In this document: piece after piece, positions 1 through 7,038 of the stretch
Layout: each line of letters opens with the position of its first letter
Position numbering within the stretch: the first letter of the stretch is position 1
From: Streptomyces sp. GESEQ-35
GTDB lineage: Bacteria > Actinomycetota > Actinomycetes > Streptomycetales > Streptomycetaceae
Assembly (NCBI RefSeq): GCF_017948485.1
Contig: NZ_JAFFSX010000021.1
Span: 1 to 64,000 of the forward strand
Length of the DNA stretch: 64,000 nucleotides
Direction of reading: 5' to 3'
Notes under the pieces: model-generated
What the model saw: only the letters and a program-made list of their open reading frames with translations
What the model was told of the DNA's origin: nothing
The model's database searches: none
Position numbers and translations under genes: made by a program

Positions 1-170
1 GCCAGGAAGAACACCCACACCGCGACGGCGCCCAGGAAGACACCGATCTCAGGGCGGGCCAACAGCCGCAGCGCCAGGGGACGTTCCGCGGTCCGCCCGT
101 CGGTTTCCTTGCCGGGGCCGGGGGCCGGCGGTGTGGTCACCGCCGGCTCGGCATGCTGGGTCATGCTCAT
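1..170 (-). CDS. Sugar ABC transporter permease, N-terminal part (runs off window)
   Basis: Only about 56 residues are inside the window. After a polar Pro/Gly-rich start (MSMTQHAEPAV...) comes the beginning of a hydrophobic segment (IGVFLGAVAVWVFFL), as in the N-terminus of RbsC/XylH-type permeases. The ATG (170-168) shares its A with the TGA of the binding-protein gene (TGATG), so the two are almost certainly co-transcribed and translationally coupled. The permease role is inferred mainly from this linkage to a Peripla_BP_4-type lipoprotein and from the start of the membrane segment; the body of the protein is not visible. Confidence 0.7.
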   Translation of the reverse strand, partial: MSMTQHAEPAVTTPPAPGPGKETDGRTAERPLALRLLARPEIGVFLGAVAVWVFFL

Positions 171-1174
171 CACCGGGTGCCCTTCGCGGCGAACTCGGCG
201 ACTGCGTCGACATTGGTCTTGTCAATGAAGGCCGGTCCGGTGAGGACGGGCGCTGTGCTGCCACCGCTGAAGTTGCCGTTGGTCTTGTAGAGCCACAGCG
301 AGTCGACCGCCAAGTAGCCCTGTAGGTAAGGCTGCTGGTCGACGGCGAACTCGACCTTTCCGTCTTGGACGGCCTGCACCAGGTCCTTGTTGAGGTCGAA
401 GGTGGCGAGCTTGGCCTTGCTGCCGGAGTCGGACAACGACTGGATCCCCGTCAGCGCGATCGGAGCGCCGAGGGTGACCACCTGGTCGATGGAGGAGTCC
501 TGGCTGAGCTTGGCGGTGATCGTCGACTTCACGGACGGCATGTCGGTGCCGTTGACGTAGAGGGTGTCGGTCTTGCCGCTGAAGCCCTTCTTCAGGCCGG
601 CGCAGCGGGCCTCCAGGGCGACCTGTCCCTGTTCCTGGATGACGCAGAGGGCGTGCTTGGCGCCCAGCTGGTTCAGGCGTTCGCCGAATGCCTGGCCGGC
701 GATGCTCTCGTCCTGTCCGAAGTACTCCAGCATGCCGAGCTTCTTCCAGTCGTTGACACCGGAGTTGAAGCCGACGACCGGGATGCCGGCTGCCTTTGCC
801 TTGGCCACGACGTCCTTCATGGCGTCCGGCTTGGCGGCGGTGAGGGCGATGCCGTCGACCTTCTGGTCGATCGCGTTCTGGACGAGGTTGGCCTGGTTTC
901 CGGCGCTGGGGTCGCTGGAGTAGACGAGCTTGATGTTGTCCTTGGCCGCCGCGGCCTGGGCGCCCTTGCGGACCAGGTCCCAGAACGTGTCGCCGGGGGA
1001 GGCGTGGGTGACCATGGCCACCGTCATACGCGGGGTGGTGGCCTTGCCTGCCGAGGCGTCCGCACCTCCTTCCTCGGACTTCTTGCCGCCCGAGCTGCTG
1101 GAACAGCCGGCGGCGAGCAGGGTCCCGGTGAGAACGGTGGCGGTGAAAATTGCGGCTCGGTGGTTTCTGCGCAT
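170..1174 (-). CDS. Sugar ABC transporter substrate-binding lipoprotein (RbsB/Peripla_BP_4 type)
   Basis: A 334-residue extracytoplasmic solute-binding protein. It starts with a basic n-region (MRRNHR), a hydrophobic stretch and a lipobox LAAGC at about residues 20-24, followed by a Ser/Gly/Lys linker, so it should be a membrane-anchored lipoprotein. The mature part has the periplasmic-binding-protein layout of ribose/xylose-type receptors (VAMVTHASPGDTFWDLVRKGAQAAA; later VDGIALTAAKPDAM and GIPVVGFNSGVNDW). An AAGGGA motif lies just before the ATG. The next gene is the permease. The substrate cannot be told from sequence; a simple sugar is the usual ligand of this family. Confidence 0.9.
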   Translation of the reverse strand: MRRNHRAAIFTATVLTGTLLAAGCSSSSGGKKSEEGGADASAGKATTPRMTVAMVTHASPGDTFWDLVRKGAQAAAAKDNIKLVYSSDPSAGNQANLVQNAIDQKVDGIALTAAKPDAMKDVVAKAKAAGIPVVGFNSGVNDWKKLGMLEYFGQDESIAGQAFGERLNQLGAKHALCVIQEQGQVALEARCAGLKKGFSGKTDTLYVNGTDMPSVKSTITAKLSQDSSIDQVVTLGAPIALTGIQSLSDSGSKAKLATFDLNKDLVQAVQDGKVEFAVDQQPYLQGYLAVDSLWLYKTNGNFSGGSTAPVLTGPAFIDKTNVDAVAEFAAKGTR

Positions 1175-1689
1175 GTCCCTTGCACCTCGCTGTGCTTGTC
1201 AGGGTGGAGTCTGTGGTGGGCGGAAGCGCGCCCGATGTCGGCGGCCGATGAACGATCACCGAGTGGCGACGCGGCGCGCAAAAGGTGTGTATACGCCGTG
1301 TATAGCGGCGCGTTTTCTGCGGCGGCCGTAGGTATGGGCCACCTGGATAGCGACTGGAGCGCTTTAGTAGCGCGCTCTAGTTGGTGAGACTATGGAGCCG
1401 CTACGCAGGGATGTCAACAGGTTTGTCAGGACGTACCAACAAAGTGGCAGCGGTGAGCCGTGAAACGGAACCCGCGCCGCCCACGGGCCGGAACCCATGC
1501 TTTCACGTACTGAGCGGAAAGCTGCCCTGGCGTATGGTCCACGCAGGTCAGGGCTCAGCGGGGCCGAGCCGCGACGCGAAGGTGTCGAAGGCCGCGCGCC
1601 ACCGTCTGGAGCCCCGCAGCCACGGTCTGCTGGCAGATCCTCTACAACCCGGCCCCTCGAAGTGACACCCGCCCTGCACATCGCCGGCC
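1175..1689. promoter_or_regulatory. Upstream region of sugar ABC operon with direct and inverted repeats
   Basis: No convincing gene is seen. Two features stand out. First, GTGTATA occurs at 1287-1293 and again at 1298-1304, exactly 11 bp apart; read on the minus strand these give TATACAC boxes that could be -10 elements for the ABC operon. Second, CTGGAGCGC (1354-1362) and GCGCTCTAG (1372-1380) form an inverted repeat with one mismatch around a 9-base centre, a plausible operator. The cognate regulator is unknown. The short reading frames in this stretch have no family resemblance. Confidence 0.4.
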
Positions 1690-2325
1690 TCAGGGGCGCA
1701 GCGCGTTCATGACGAAGTCGGCGACGGTGTCGGCGTATGCGTCGATGGCTTCGGGAGCCAGTGGTGCGGGGGTGAAGAGGCGTTCGGTCTGGGCGCGGCC
1801 GGCGTACATCGCGCCGCCGGAGGTGATCATGTAGAAGATGACTTCTGGGGGGACCGGACGGATCTCACCGCGGAGTACGAGGTCGTCGCGGACCGCCAGG
1901 AAGCGCGCGACGACGGGGGCGGTGTAGGTGTCGGTGATGTAGTCGAGGCGCTCGCCGGGCTGTGCGCCTTCGATGTTCATCAGGCGCAGGAGTTCGGGGT
2001 GGTGGGCCGAGAAGCGGACGAAGGCGCGCACGAAGGTGCGGAGGCGGGCCTTCGGTGGCGCCGACTCGTCGTCGGCGGAGAGGAGTTCGGAGACCAGGAG
2101 GCCGAAGCCCCAGTCGGCGGCGGCCTGCCAGAGGGCTTGCTTGGAGCCGAACCTCTGGTGGAGCAGGTTGTGGCTGACACCGAGTTCGCTGGTGAGGGTG
2201 CGTAGCGAGACTCCGTTGAAGCCGTGGGTGGCGAACGCTTGCAGTGCCGCCTGGAGTACCTCTTCGGCCGGTGCGGGGTCAGTGTCTTTGGCCGGCCGGC
2301 CGCGTCGGCGGACGTTCTGGTCCAT
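1690..2325 (-). CDS. TetR/AcrR family transcriptional regulator
   Basis: A 211-residue one-component regulator. The N-terminal DNA-binding domain is clear: EEVLQAALQAFATHGFNGVSLRTLTSELGVSHNLLHQRFGSKQALWQAA covers helices 1-4 with the TetR helix-turn-helix at about residues 40-60. The rest is the helical ligand-binding and dimerisation domain. It lies 49 bp downstream of the lipocalin-like gene on the same strand and is probably co-transcribed with it. The AT-rich palindrome upstream of that gene (3551-3576) is a candidate operator for this protein. The ligand is unknown. Confidence 0.9.
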   Translation of the reverse strand: MDQNVRRRGRPAKDTDPAPAEEVLQAALQAFATHGFNGVSLRTLTSELGVSHNLLHQRFGSKQALWQAAADWGFGLLVSELLSADDESAPPKARLRTFVRAFVRFSAHHPELLRLMNIEGAQPGERLDYITDTYTAPVVARFLAVRDDLVLRGEIRPVPPEVIFYMITSGGAMYAGRAQTERLFTPAPLAPEAIDAYADTVADFVMNALRP

Positions 2326-2374
2326 GGTTGGGCGCTGTTCCCTCTCGTTGCGGACGCCGCCGTCGCCCGCGGCT

Positions 2375-3481
2375 TCAGGACGGGTTCTTGCCGAAGTACA
2401 TGAGTTCCCACAGGGCGGGTGCGTCCAGGCGCTCGGGATCCGCGCCGGGGGTGAGGTGTTCGACGCTGACCTGGCCGGTGAAGCGCAGGTAGGCGCCGTC
2501 GAATCCGGCGACCGTGGCGAGCAGGCGCTTGGGGCCCTTGAGGGCTTCGATCATGGGGTCCTGGACGATGGTGGACTGGCGGCGGAAGGTGACGCGGTAG
2601 CGGTCGCCGCCGGTGGCGGTCGCGTCGTAGTCGTAGACGACGGTGTTGGCGACGGGTTTGCCGGTGACCGGGTCGATCTGCTCGTCGCTCTTGGTGAAGT
2701 GCAACAGCGAGCCCTCGTCGGCGAGGATCTTGCCGTCCTTGGCGAGGACGAAGATCGGCACCTCGGCGAAGCCGAACTTCTTCTCCGCGGTGATGTAGGA
2801 GGCGATGACCGTGTAGGCGCCGACTTCGGCGCGCATCCAGTACCAGTGGTGCATGAGGCGGGCCATCTCGGCGTCGCCCCAGTTGTGGTCGTGGTAGCCG
2901 GTCCCGGTACGGGTCTCGGTGACGCCGTCGACGGTCAGTGTCGCTTCCGCGGCGCCCGATGGTACGGAGGGCAGCCAGGCGAAGTACTTCTGCGCGTCCC
3001 CGTCACCGAAGAGGATGTGCCCGGTCTCCGGGCGCCAGGCGGGGACCTGCCCGGTGAGGGTGACGTCCGCGGTGACGCCGTCGAGGTCGACGTGAATGCG
3101 GTAGGTGTGGAGGTCACCGGCGAAGGTGTTCGTCGCGATCCGCAGGTCGCACCGGTCGGTGGCGAAGTCGAAGTCGTCGGGGTGCGGCTTCGAGGTGCGC
3201 TCGATGTGGGTGCCGTCGGACCGGTCGAGTTCGAAGGTGACGAGCGGGGCGGCGGGCTGGTTGACGCCCTTGGGGCTGCGGAAGTCCTTGGCCATGAAGT
3301 TGATCACGAGTGTGGAGCCGTCGTCGAGGACGAAGTCGGAGTACCACCACTCGAAGGTCCCGGGCTCGCCCGGGGCGGAGCGGAAGCCGTCCTCCCACTC
3401 CGCGATTTCGCCCTTGGCGAGGCCGAGGCGCTGGTAGTCGGCGGTCCGGTCGGCCATACGGCACGGTTCGGTACGGGGCAT
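2375..3481 (-). CDS. CrtC/AttH lipocalin-like domain protein
   Basis: A 368-residue protein. The ATG at 3481 is preferred because GAGG lies 8 bases upstream; the reading frame extends further 5' but without family resemblance. Its motifs are those of the two-lipocalin-domain fold of hydroxyneurosporene synthase (CrtC), AttH and kievitone-hydratase-like proteins: FEWWYSDFVLDDGSTLVINF near the start, RPETGHILFGD in the middle, and TGTGYHDHNWGD followed by WYWMRAEVG. Members hydrate or bind hydrophobic unsaturated substrates. No carotenoid genes are nearby, so the substrate is open. The gene precedes a TetR gene and is probably regulated through the palindrome 70 bp upstream. Confidence 0.8.
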   Translation of the reverse strand: MPRTEPCRMADRTADYQRLGLAKGEIAEWEDGFRSAPGEPGTFEWWYSDFVLDDGSTLVINFMAKDFRSPKGVNQPAAPLVTFELDRSDGTHIERTSKPHPDDFDFATDRCDLRIATNTFAGDLHTYRIHVDLDGVTADVTLTGQVPAWRPETGHILFGDGDAQKYFAWLPSVPSGAAEATLTVDGVTETRTGTGYHDHNWGDAEMARLMHHWYWMRAEVGAYTVIASYITAEKKFGFAEVPIFVLAKDGKILADEGSLLHFTKSDEQIDPVTGKPVANTVVYDYDATATGGDRYRVTFRRQSTIVQDPMIEALKGPKRLLATVAGFDGAYLRFTGQVSVEHLTPGADPERLDAPALWELMYFGKNPS

Positions 3482-3550
3482 GATCTGCGCCTCACGATCG
3501 GTCGACGTGCGTCGTGCTCGTCGACTACGGGTTCTGGTCGCCCCCCTTTC

Positions 3551-3576
3551 CATTAATGGGCAGCTGACCATTAATG
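3551..3576. promoter_or_regulatory. Perfect AT-rich palindromic operator candidate
   Basis: CATTAATGG (3551-3559) and CCATTAATG (3568-3576) are perfect inverted repeats around an 8-base spacer; each arm also contains the self-palindrome ATTAAT. Such an AT-rich symmetric site is conspicuous in this GC-rich context. It lies about 70-95 bp upstream of the start of the lipocalin-like gene that is followed by a TetR gene. Repression by that TetR protein is the simplest inference. Confidence 0.6.
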
Positions 3577-3620
3577 CAAGTCGGGGAGGCGACACACATC
3601 CCGAGCAGACCCAGGCGACC

Positions 3621-3716
3621 GTACCCACCGACTCCGGCATCCTGGCGCTCGACGAGGACGGCACCGCCTGCTCCTCGGACTACTGCCTGCGCCTCATCGG
3701 CGACGGCGGCCGCATG
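3621..3716 (+). pseudogene. Inverted C-terminal fragment of GH71/99-like glycosidase
   Basis: The plus strand encodes SGILALDEDGTACSSDYCLR followed by LIGDGGRM. This is the C-terminal end of the same secreted GH71/99-like protein whose other remnant lies at 5810-6114 (GMLALDEGGTA...LRLTGDGGRVLKG). The preceding part of that protein (HGDFMWRQLYN...) lies next to it on the opposite strand (3765-3857), so the gene was broken and one part inverted. No function remains. Confidence 0.6.
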
Positions 3717-3764
3717 GCCCACCCTGCCCGTCACCGGCCAGGTGGTCGGCTTCAAGGCAGGCGT

Positions 3765-4016
3765 GATGCCCTGCGCACCGACGCGGACCACGTTGTAGAG
3801 CTGCCGCCACATGAAGTCGCCGTGAACGCGCTGGCGTTCGGCGGCGTCGGTAGGAGCATCCAGCGCGCGTCCCACGATGTTGTTGATCACGAGGAGGTAC
3901 GCGGCCACCAGGTCGTCGAGAGCCCGCTCGCCACCGGACTGCGCGGCACGCACGACCGCGGCCCGGTCCCGGCGGCCGTCGGGTCTTTCGTACCCGCGGT
4001 GTGAAACCTCGCTCAT
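3765..4016 (-). pseudogene. Chimeric remnant: sigma-70-family N-terminus joined to glycosidase fragment
   Basis: Residues 1-53 (DRAAVVRAAQSGGERALDDL and then VAAYLLVINNIVGRALD) resemble the start of region 2 of Streptomyces ECF-type sigma factors. The frame then changes abruptly into AERQRVHGDFMWRQLYNVVR followed by VGAQGI, which is a piece of the GH71/99-like protein also found at 5810-6114. After about residue 84 the similarity stops, because the opposite strand carries the inverted remainder. A sigma factor needs regions 2 and 4, and neither is complete. This is a rearrangement scar, not a working gene. Confidence 0.6.
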
Positions 4017-4130
4017 GACTGGAGGAGGGCCCTCGCCTGTATCGGCATGACAGAAATCGGTACGCCATCCTCGCGCTGCTGGAAGAGCGGTGGCTCGGTC
4101 GGCACCGCGGGGTCGTGCGACGGCGGGGCG

Positions 4131-4817
4131 TCAGGGCGGGGTGACCCGTTGGGCCGGGAGCCACGCCGAGGCCGGCGCAGGTGACTCGCCGACGTCGGAG
4201 AGCGCGTCGGGGTGGGCCCTGAGTCGTAGCACAAGGCCGATGTAGACGAGGTCGAAGACACTGCACAGGATGCCGATGCCGAGAATGAACGGCTCTCCGT
4301 CGAGTACGCCGATCAGGATGGTGGGGGCGAGGGTGCCGAGCCACTTCGCGACGGCGATCGTGAGGGTCTGTCCACGCAAGCCACGGCGCGCGACGAGCAT
4401 CGCGATGAACAGGGCCGACATCAGCAGGTTCTGCAGGAAGGCCGAGTAGCGGGCGGCATCGTGTTCGCCGAACTCCGCGAGGAACAGCCACTGCACCGCG
4501 TACGAGGCGCCGAAGACCAGGGTGCTCCAGAGGGCGAACATCGGCCGGGTCACGAAGCGCGGGAACTCGGCGCGGCCGAAGGCGAAGAAGGTGTACACGA
4601 TGACGAGGTCGGCCAGGGCCCAGACGAGGTTCACGTAGCCCTGGAACGACATCGTGCCCATGAGGTCGTGCGCCGTGTACGTGGTCTCCCAGGCGAAGTT
4701 GAGGGCCAGCGCGGCCAGGGGTATCGCGTAGGTCCGCTGGCGGAAACCGATCCGGATCGCGGCTATGTAGACGATCGTCCAGGCGAGGCCGCTCAGCGCG
4801 GAGAGGAACGGTTCCAT
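4131..4817 (-). CDS. Small polytopic membrane protein resembling Pyr4/PaxB-type terpene cyclases
   Basis: A 228-residue protein with about seven hydrophobic helices. The second helix contains NFAWETTYTAHD, matching the conserved N-x-x-W-E region of the membrane-bound meroterpenoid cyclases Pyr4 and PaxB and of bacterial relatives such as DmtA; a later helix carries CSVFDLVYIGL with the second acidic residue the family needs. In characterised members these acidic residues protonate an epoxide or olefin to start cyclisation. AGGAGA lies 7 bases before the ATG, inside the 3' end of the upstream TetR gene (25-bp overlap). No prenyltransferase or epoxidase gene is nearby, so the substrate, and whether it is a cyclase at all, remain open. 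Confidence 0.65.
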   Translation of the reverse strand: MEPFLSALSGLAWTIVYIAAIRIGFRQRTYAIPLAALALNFAWETTYTAHDLMGTMSFQGYVNLVWALADLVIVYTFFAFGRAEFPRFVTRPMFALWSTLVFGASYAVQWLFLAEFGEHDAARYSAFLQNLLMSALFIAMLVARRGLRGQTLTIAVAKWLGTLAPTILIGVLDGEPFILGIGILCSVFDLVYIGLVLRLRAHPDALSDVGESPAPASAWLPAQRVTPP

Positions 4818-5449
4818 AGGGCTTCTCCTGCGGTGGGTGCGGCGACATGCGGGGGGACCGGCCCGCCCGGAGCGGGGATGGCGCGGTAGCGGCGGATGAG
4901 ATCACTCACCGCGTCCCGCAGTCGACCGGGGTCACGTGCCCGGTCGGGGGAGAGGGCTGTGAGTACGAGGCCCTGCAGCGCGGCGGTCACGGTGAACGCG
5001 GCCTCGTCCGAGCCGACGTAAGGGGCCAGGAGGCGGGCGAGGCGCAGTTCGAGAAGTCGCTTGACCGGCTCGAGTTCGGAGTCGTGACCGGCCGCGAGGA
5101 TCATCTCGAAGACGGCGATGGTGTCGATCCGCCGCTGGGTGACGAGACGCGCCGTGAAGTCGCCGCAGATGTCCGGGAGGGCGTCGGGCTCCTCGGCGGC
5201 GCGGGTGACGAGCTCCAGGAACTCAAGGCCGATGCGCGAGCCTGCGTGCTCGAACGTCGCCTGGCGGAGGTCATCGGCCGACGGGTAGTGGTAGGTGACC
5301 GAAGCGAGCGACACGGCCGCCGAGGCGGCGACCGCACGGTGGGTGAGCGCGCCCAGGCCCTGCTCGCCGACGATGCCCACCGCCGCGTCGAGCAGCAGTT
5401 CCCTCCGGGCCTCGCCGCGCGCGAGGCGTCCGTCGGTCACCTTCTGCAT
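4793..5449 (-). CDS. TetR family transcriptional regulator
   Basis: A 218-residue protein. ARRELLLDAAVGIVGEQGLG and THRAVAASAAVSLASVTYHY form a standard TetR DNA-binding domain, followed by a helical effector domain. GGGAG lies about 7 bases before the ATG. The 3' end overlaps the start of the membrane protein gene by 25 bp, so the two form a translationally linked pair. Two GTACA-NN-TGTAC palindromes sit 20-57 bp upstream of the start codon and probably mediate autoregulation of the pair. Confidence 0.9.
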   Translation of the reverse strand: MQKVTDGRLARGEARRELLLDAAVGIVGEQGLGALTHRAVAASAAVSLASVTYHYPSADDLRQATFEHAGSRIGLEFLELVTRAAEEPDALPDICGDFTARLVTQRRIDTIAVFEMILAAGHDSELEPVKRLLELRLARLLAPYVGSDEAAFTVTAALQGLVLTALSPDRARDPGRLRDAVSDLIRRYRAIPAPGGPVPPHVAAPTAGEALWNRSSPR

Positions 5450-5468
5450 TGCCGCTCCCTGTCTATCC

Positions 5469-5506
5469 GTACAGATGTACTGCTAACTTACGGTACACAT
5501 GTACCG
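5469..5506. promoter_or_regulatory. Twin GTACA-NN-TGTAC operators for TetR/membrane protein pair
   Basis: GTACAGATGTAC occupies 5469-5480. CGGTACACATGTACCG occupies 5491-5506 and has 7-bp arms around CA. The shared core is GTACA-NN-TGTAC and the dyad centres are 24 bp apart. The pair lies immediately upstream of the TetR gene start (5449), where its promoter must be. Autoregulation by the adjacent TetR protein is inferred; the symmetry is directly visible. Confidence 0.65.
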
Positions 5507-5600
5507 GTAATCAAGGTTCCACGGGCTCCGCCTGCTGCGGCTCGCGTACCGAGGGGTCACCCCTCGATGCGCCTGCCATGCGACCACGTGAGGTACCGAG

Positions 5601-6283
5601 GGTTTCGCCGTCGCCGTCGCGACGGCGCTGCTCATGGGCTTCGCAGGCGCGGCCGAGACCTCTCCGGCAACGAGATCAACAACTTCCCCGGTCCGCTGCG
5701 TCGTTCGGGACGATGCAGGTTCTCGCCCGACACCCAGAACAGCTGTGCCGGGTACCGGTCGCGCAGAAGGCCCGCGACCAGATGACCGACATGCTGCGCA
5801 AGGTTCGGGGTGGCCGGCCGGATCGGCAATGTCAGCGACGCCGACAACTTCTACAGCGTGGTGACCGTGCCCGACGTTGCCGACTGCGCCGCGCACGGCG
5901 ACCTAATGTGGCGGCAGTTCTACAACCTGGTGCGGGCCGGGGTGCAGGGCATCTACATCTTGATGTACGACGAGTACAACGAAGGCAACCAGATCGCCAA
6001 GACCGCCGAATCCCAAGCCTGGTCACCGAGCGGCGGCGGCATGCTGGCCCTGGACGAGGGCGGCACCGCCTGATTCTCGGACTGCTAACTGCGGCTCACC
6101 GGTGACGGCGGGAGGGTGCTCAAGGGGCGATCGACCTCACCGTCACCCGTCTCACCCGGCCGGTGCTCTCCGGCACCCGGCGCGGTGTCGGCTCGGTCAC
6201 GCGGACAACACCGGGACGTCCCTGCTGATCGCCAACCGCACGACCATCGGCACCTGGGAGCAGTTCACCTTGGCCACCGCGTA
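5601..6283 (+). pseudogene. Decayed secreted GH71/99-like glycosidase with fascin-like tail
   Basis: Pieces of one secreted enzyme remain in different frames. At 5601-5660 there is a signal-peptide-like FAVAVATALLMGFAGAAE with no start codon. At 5810-6114 comes NVSDADNFYSVVTVPDVADC followed by HGDLMWRQFYNLVRAGVQGI and YILMYDEYNEGNQIAKTAES, then MLALDEGGTA, interrupted by TGA and TAA, and LRLTGDGGRVLKG. At about 6205-6283 comes ADNTGTSLLIANRTTIGTWEQ, typical of fascin-like carbohydrate-binding repeats. The jump from DCAA to HGDL suggests an internal deletion as well. A second, inverted remnant lies at 3621-3857. Confidence 0.65.
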
Positions 6284-6777
6284 GCCCCGCCGGGCCGGGC
6301 AGTACCACGGCAGCGTGCCCGAGGGGGACTTGAGTCAAAACCTCAACAGGTCGTGCTGCGATTGGTTACCAGGGCACCGGACTTGGCATCCCGTACCGCC
6401 GCAGGAAGGGCGAAGAACCTCCGGCAAGGAAGGACCGGACGTGTCCGGTGGCCGCTTGGCGTTCGGGGCAGCCGGCCACACGCCGTGAACCGGACAGGAC
6501 GAGCGGTCACGCAGAGGTGCGGCTGGCGAGCTCACGGTGCACCAGGTGGGACGGGGGATCGGTGGCTCGCATGGCCAGGGTCAAGGTGACGGCCGTGGCG
6601 ACGGCGAGCGGGAAGAGAAGAACGGGTACTGAGGCGCAGCTGGCCACAGCGCGTGCAGCCGCGGCATGGGCGGGGGTCGGCAGCGCGTGAGCCGGCGGCG
6701 TTCGGCGGCCGCTGCGGAACGGTGCACGGCTGCGACGGGTAGCGGGTCGTCGCCTCCGATGGCGGCGTTGGCGCAGG
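6284..6777. other. No supported gene
   Basis: Between the glycosidase remnant and the truncated flavin-binding gene, no reading frame on either strand shows a recognisable domain, ribosome-binding site and plausible composition together. A hydrophobic stretch read on the minus strand near 6600 (ASVPVLLFPLAVATAVTLTL) could be a scrap of a membrane protein, but nothing around it supports a gene. Confidence 0.5.
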
Positions 6778-7038
6778 TCAGGGCCGGCGGTCCGCGGGCA
6801 GGTCCGCCCAGAGGGCGCGGCGCTCCCCGCGGGGGTCGCGGACGATCCGCTCCAGCTTCCGGCCGAAGGCCAGGGAGGTGGTGAACCCGAGCGTGCCCAG
6901 GTCCCGTTGCCCGAGGCCGAGCGGTGAGACGGCGGTGACCACTGCGCCGCCGGCCGGTGTGAGGTAGGAGACGGCCGCGGTGAGGTCACCCTTCACCACG
7001 TCGTCGACGTCATCGGACCAGCTGATCACGTCACTCAT
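6778..7038 (-). pseudogene. Truncated pyridoxamine 5'-phosphate oxidase-family protein
   Basis: The first 70 residues (SDDVDDVVKGDLTAAVSYLT...GFTTSLAFGRKLERIVRDPR) match the N-terminal half of the PPOX-like split-barrel flavin/F420-binding proteins. After DPR the sequence turns into unrelated Arg/Pro-rich residues and stops at 86 residues, well short of the usual 150 or more. The ATG overlaps the stop codon of the FAD monooxygenase gene (ATGA), so it is the last gene of that operon. It looks like a 3'-truncated gene; a short functional variant is unlikely because half of the barrel is missing. Confidence 0.6.

Noticed and set aside
1973..3556. A 527-codon plus-strand frame over the TetR and lipocalin-like genes
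   Set aside because: It crosses two genes and their spacer without any domain, with Val/Gly/Asp-rich composition.
3858..4016. Functional ECF sigma factor
   Set aside because: Only the first 53 residues match; promoter-recognition region 4 is missing and the frame runs into glycosidase-derived sequence.
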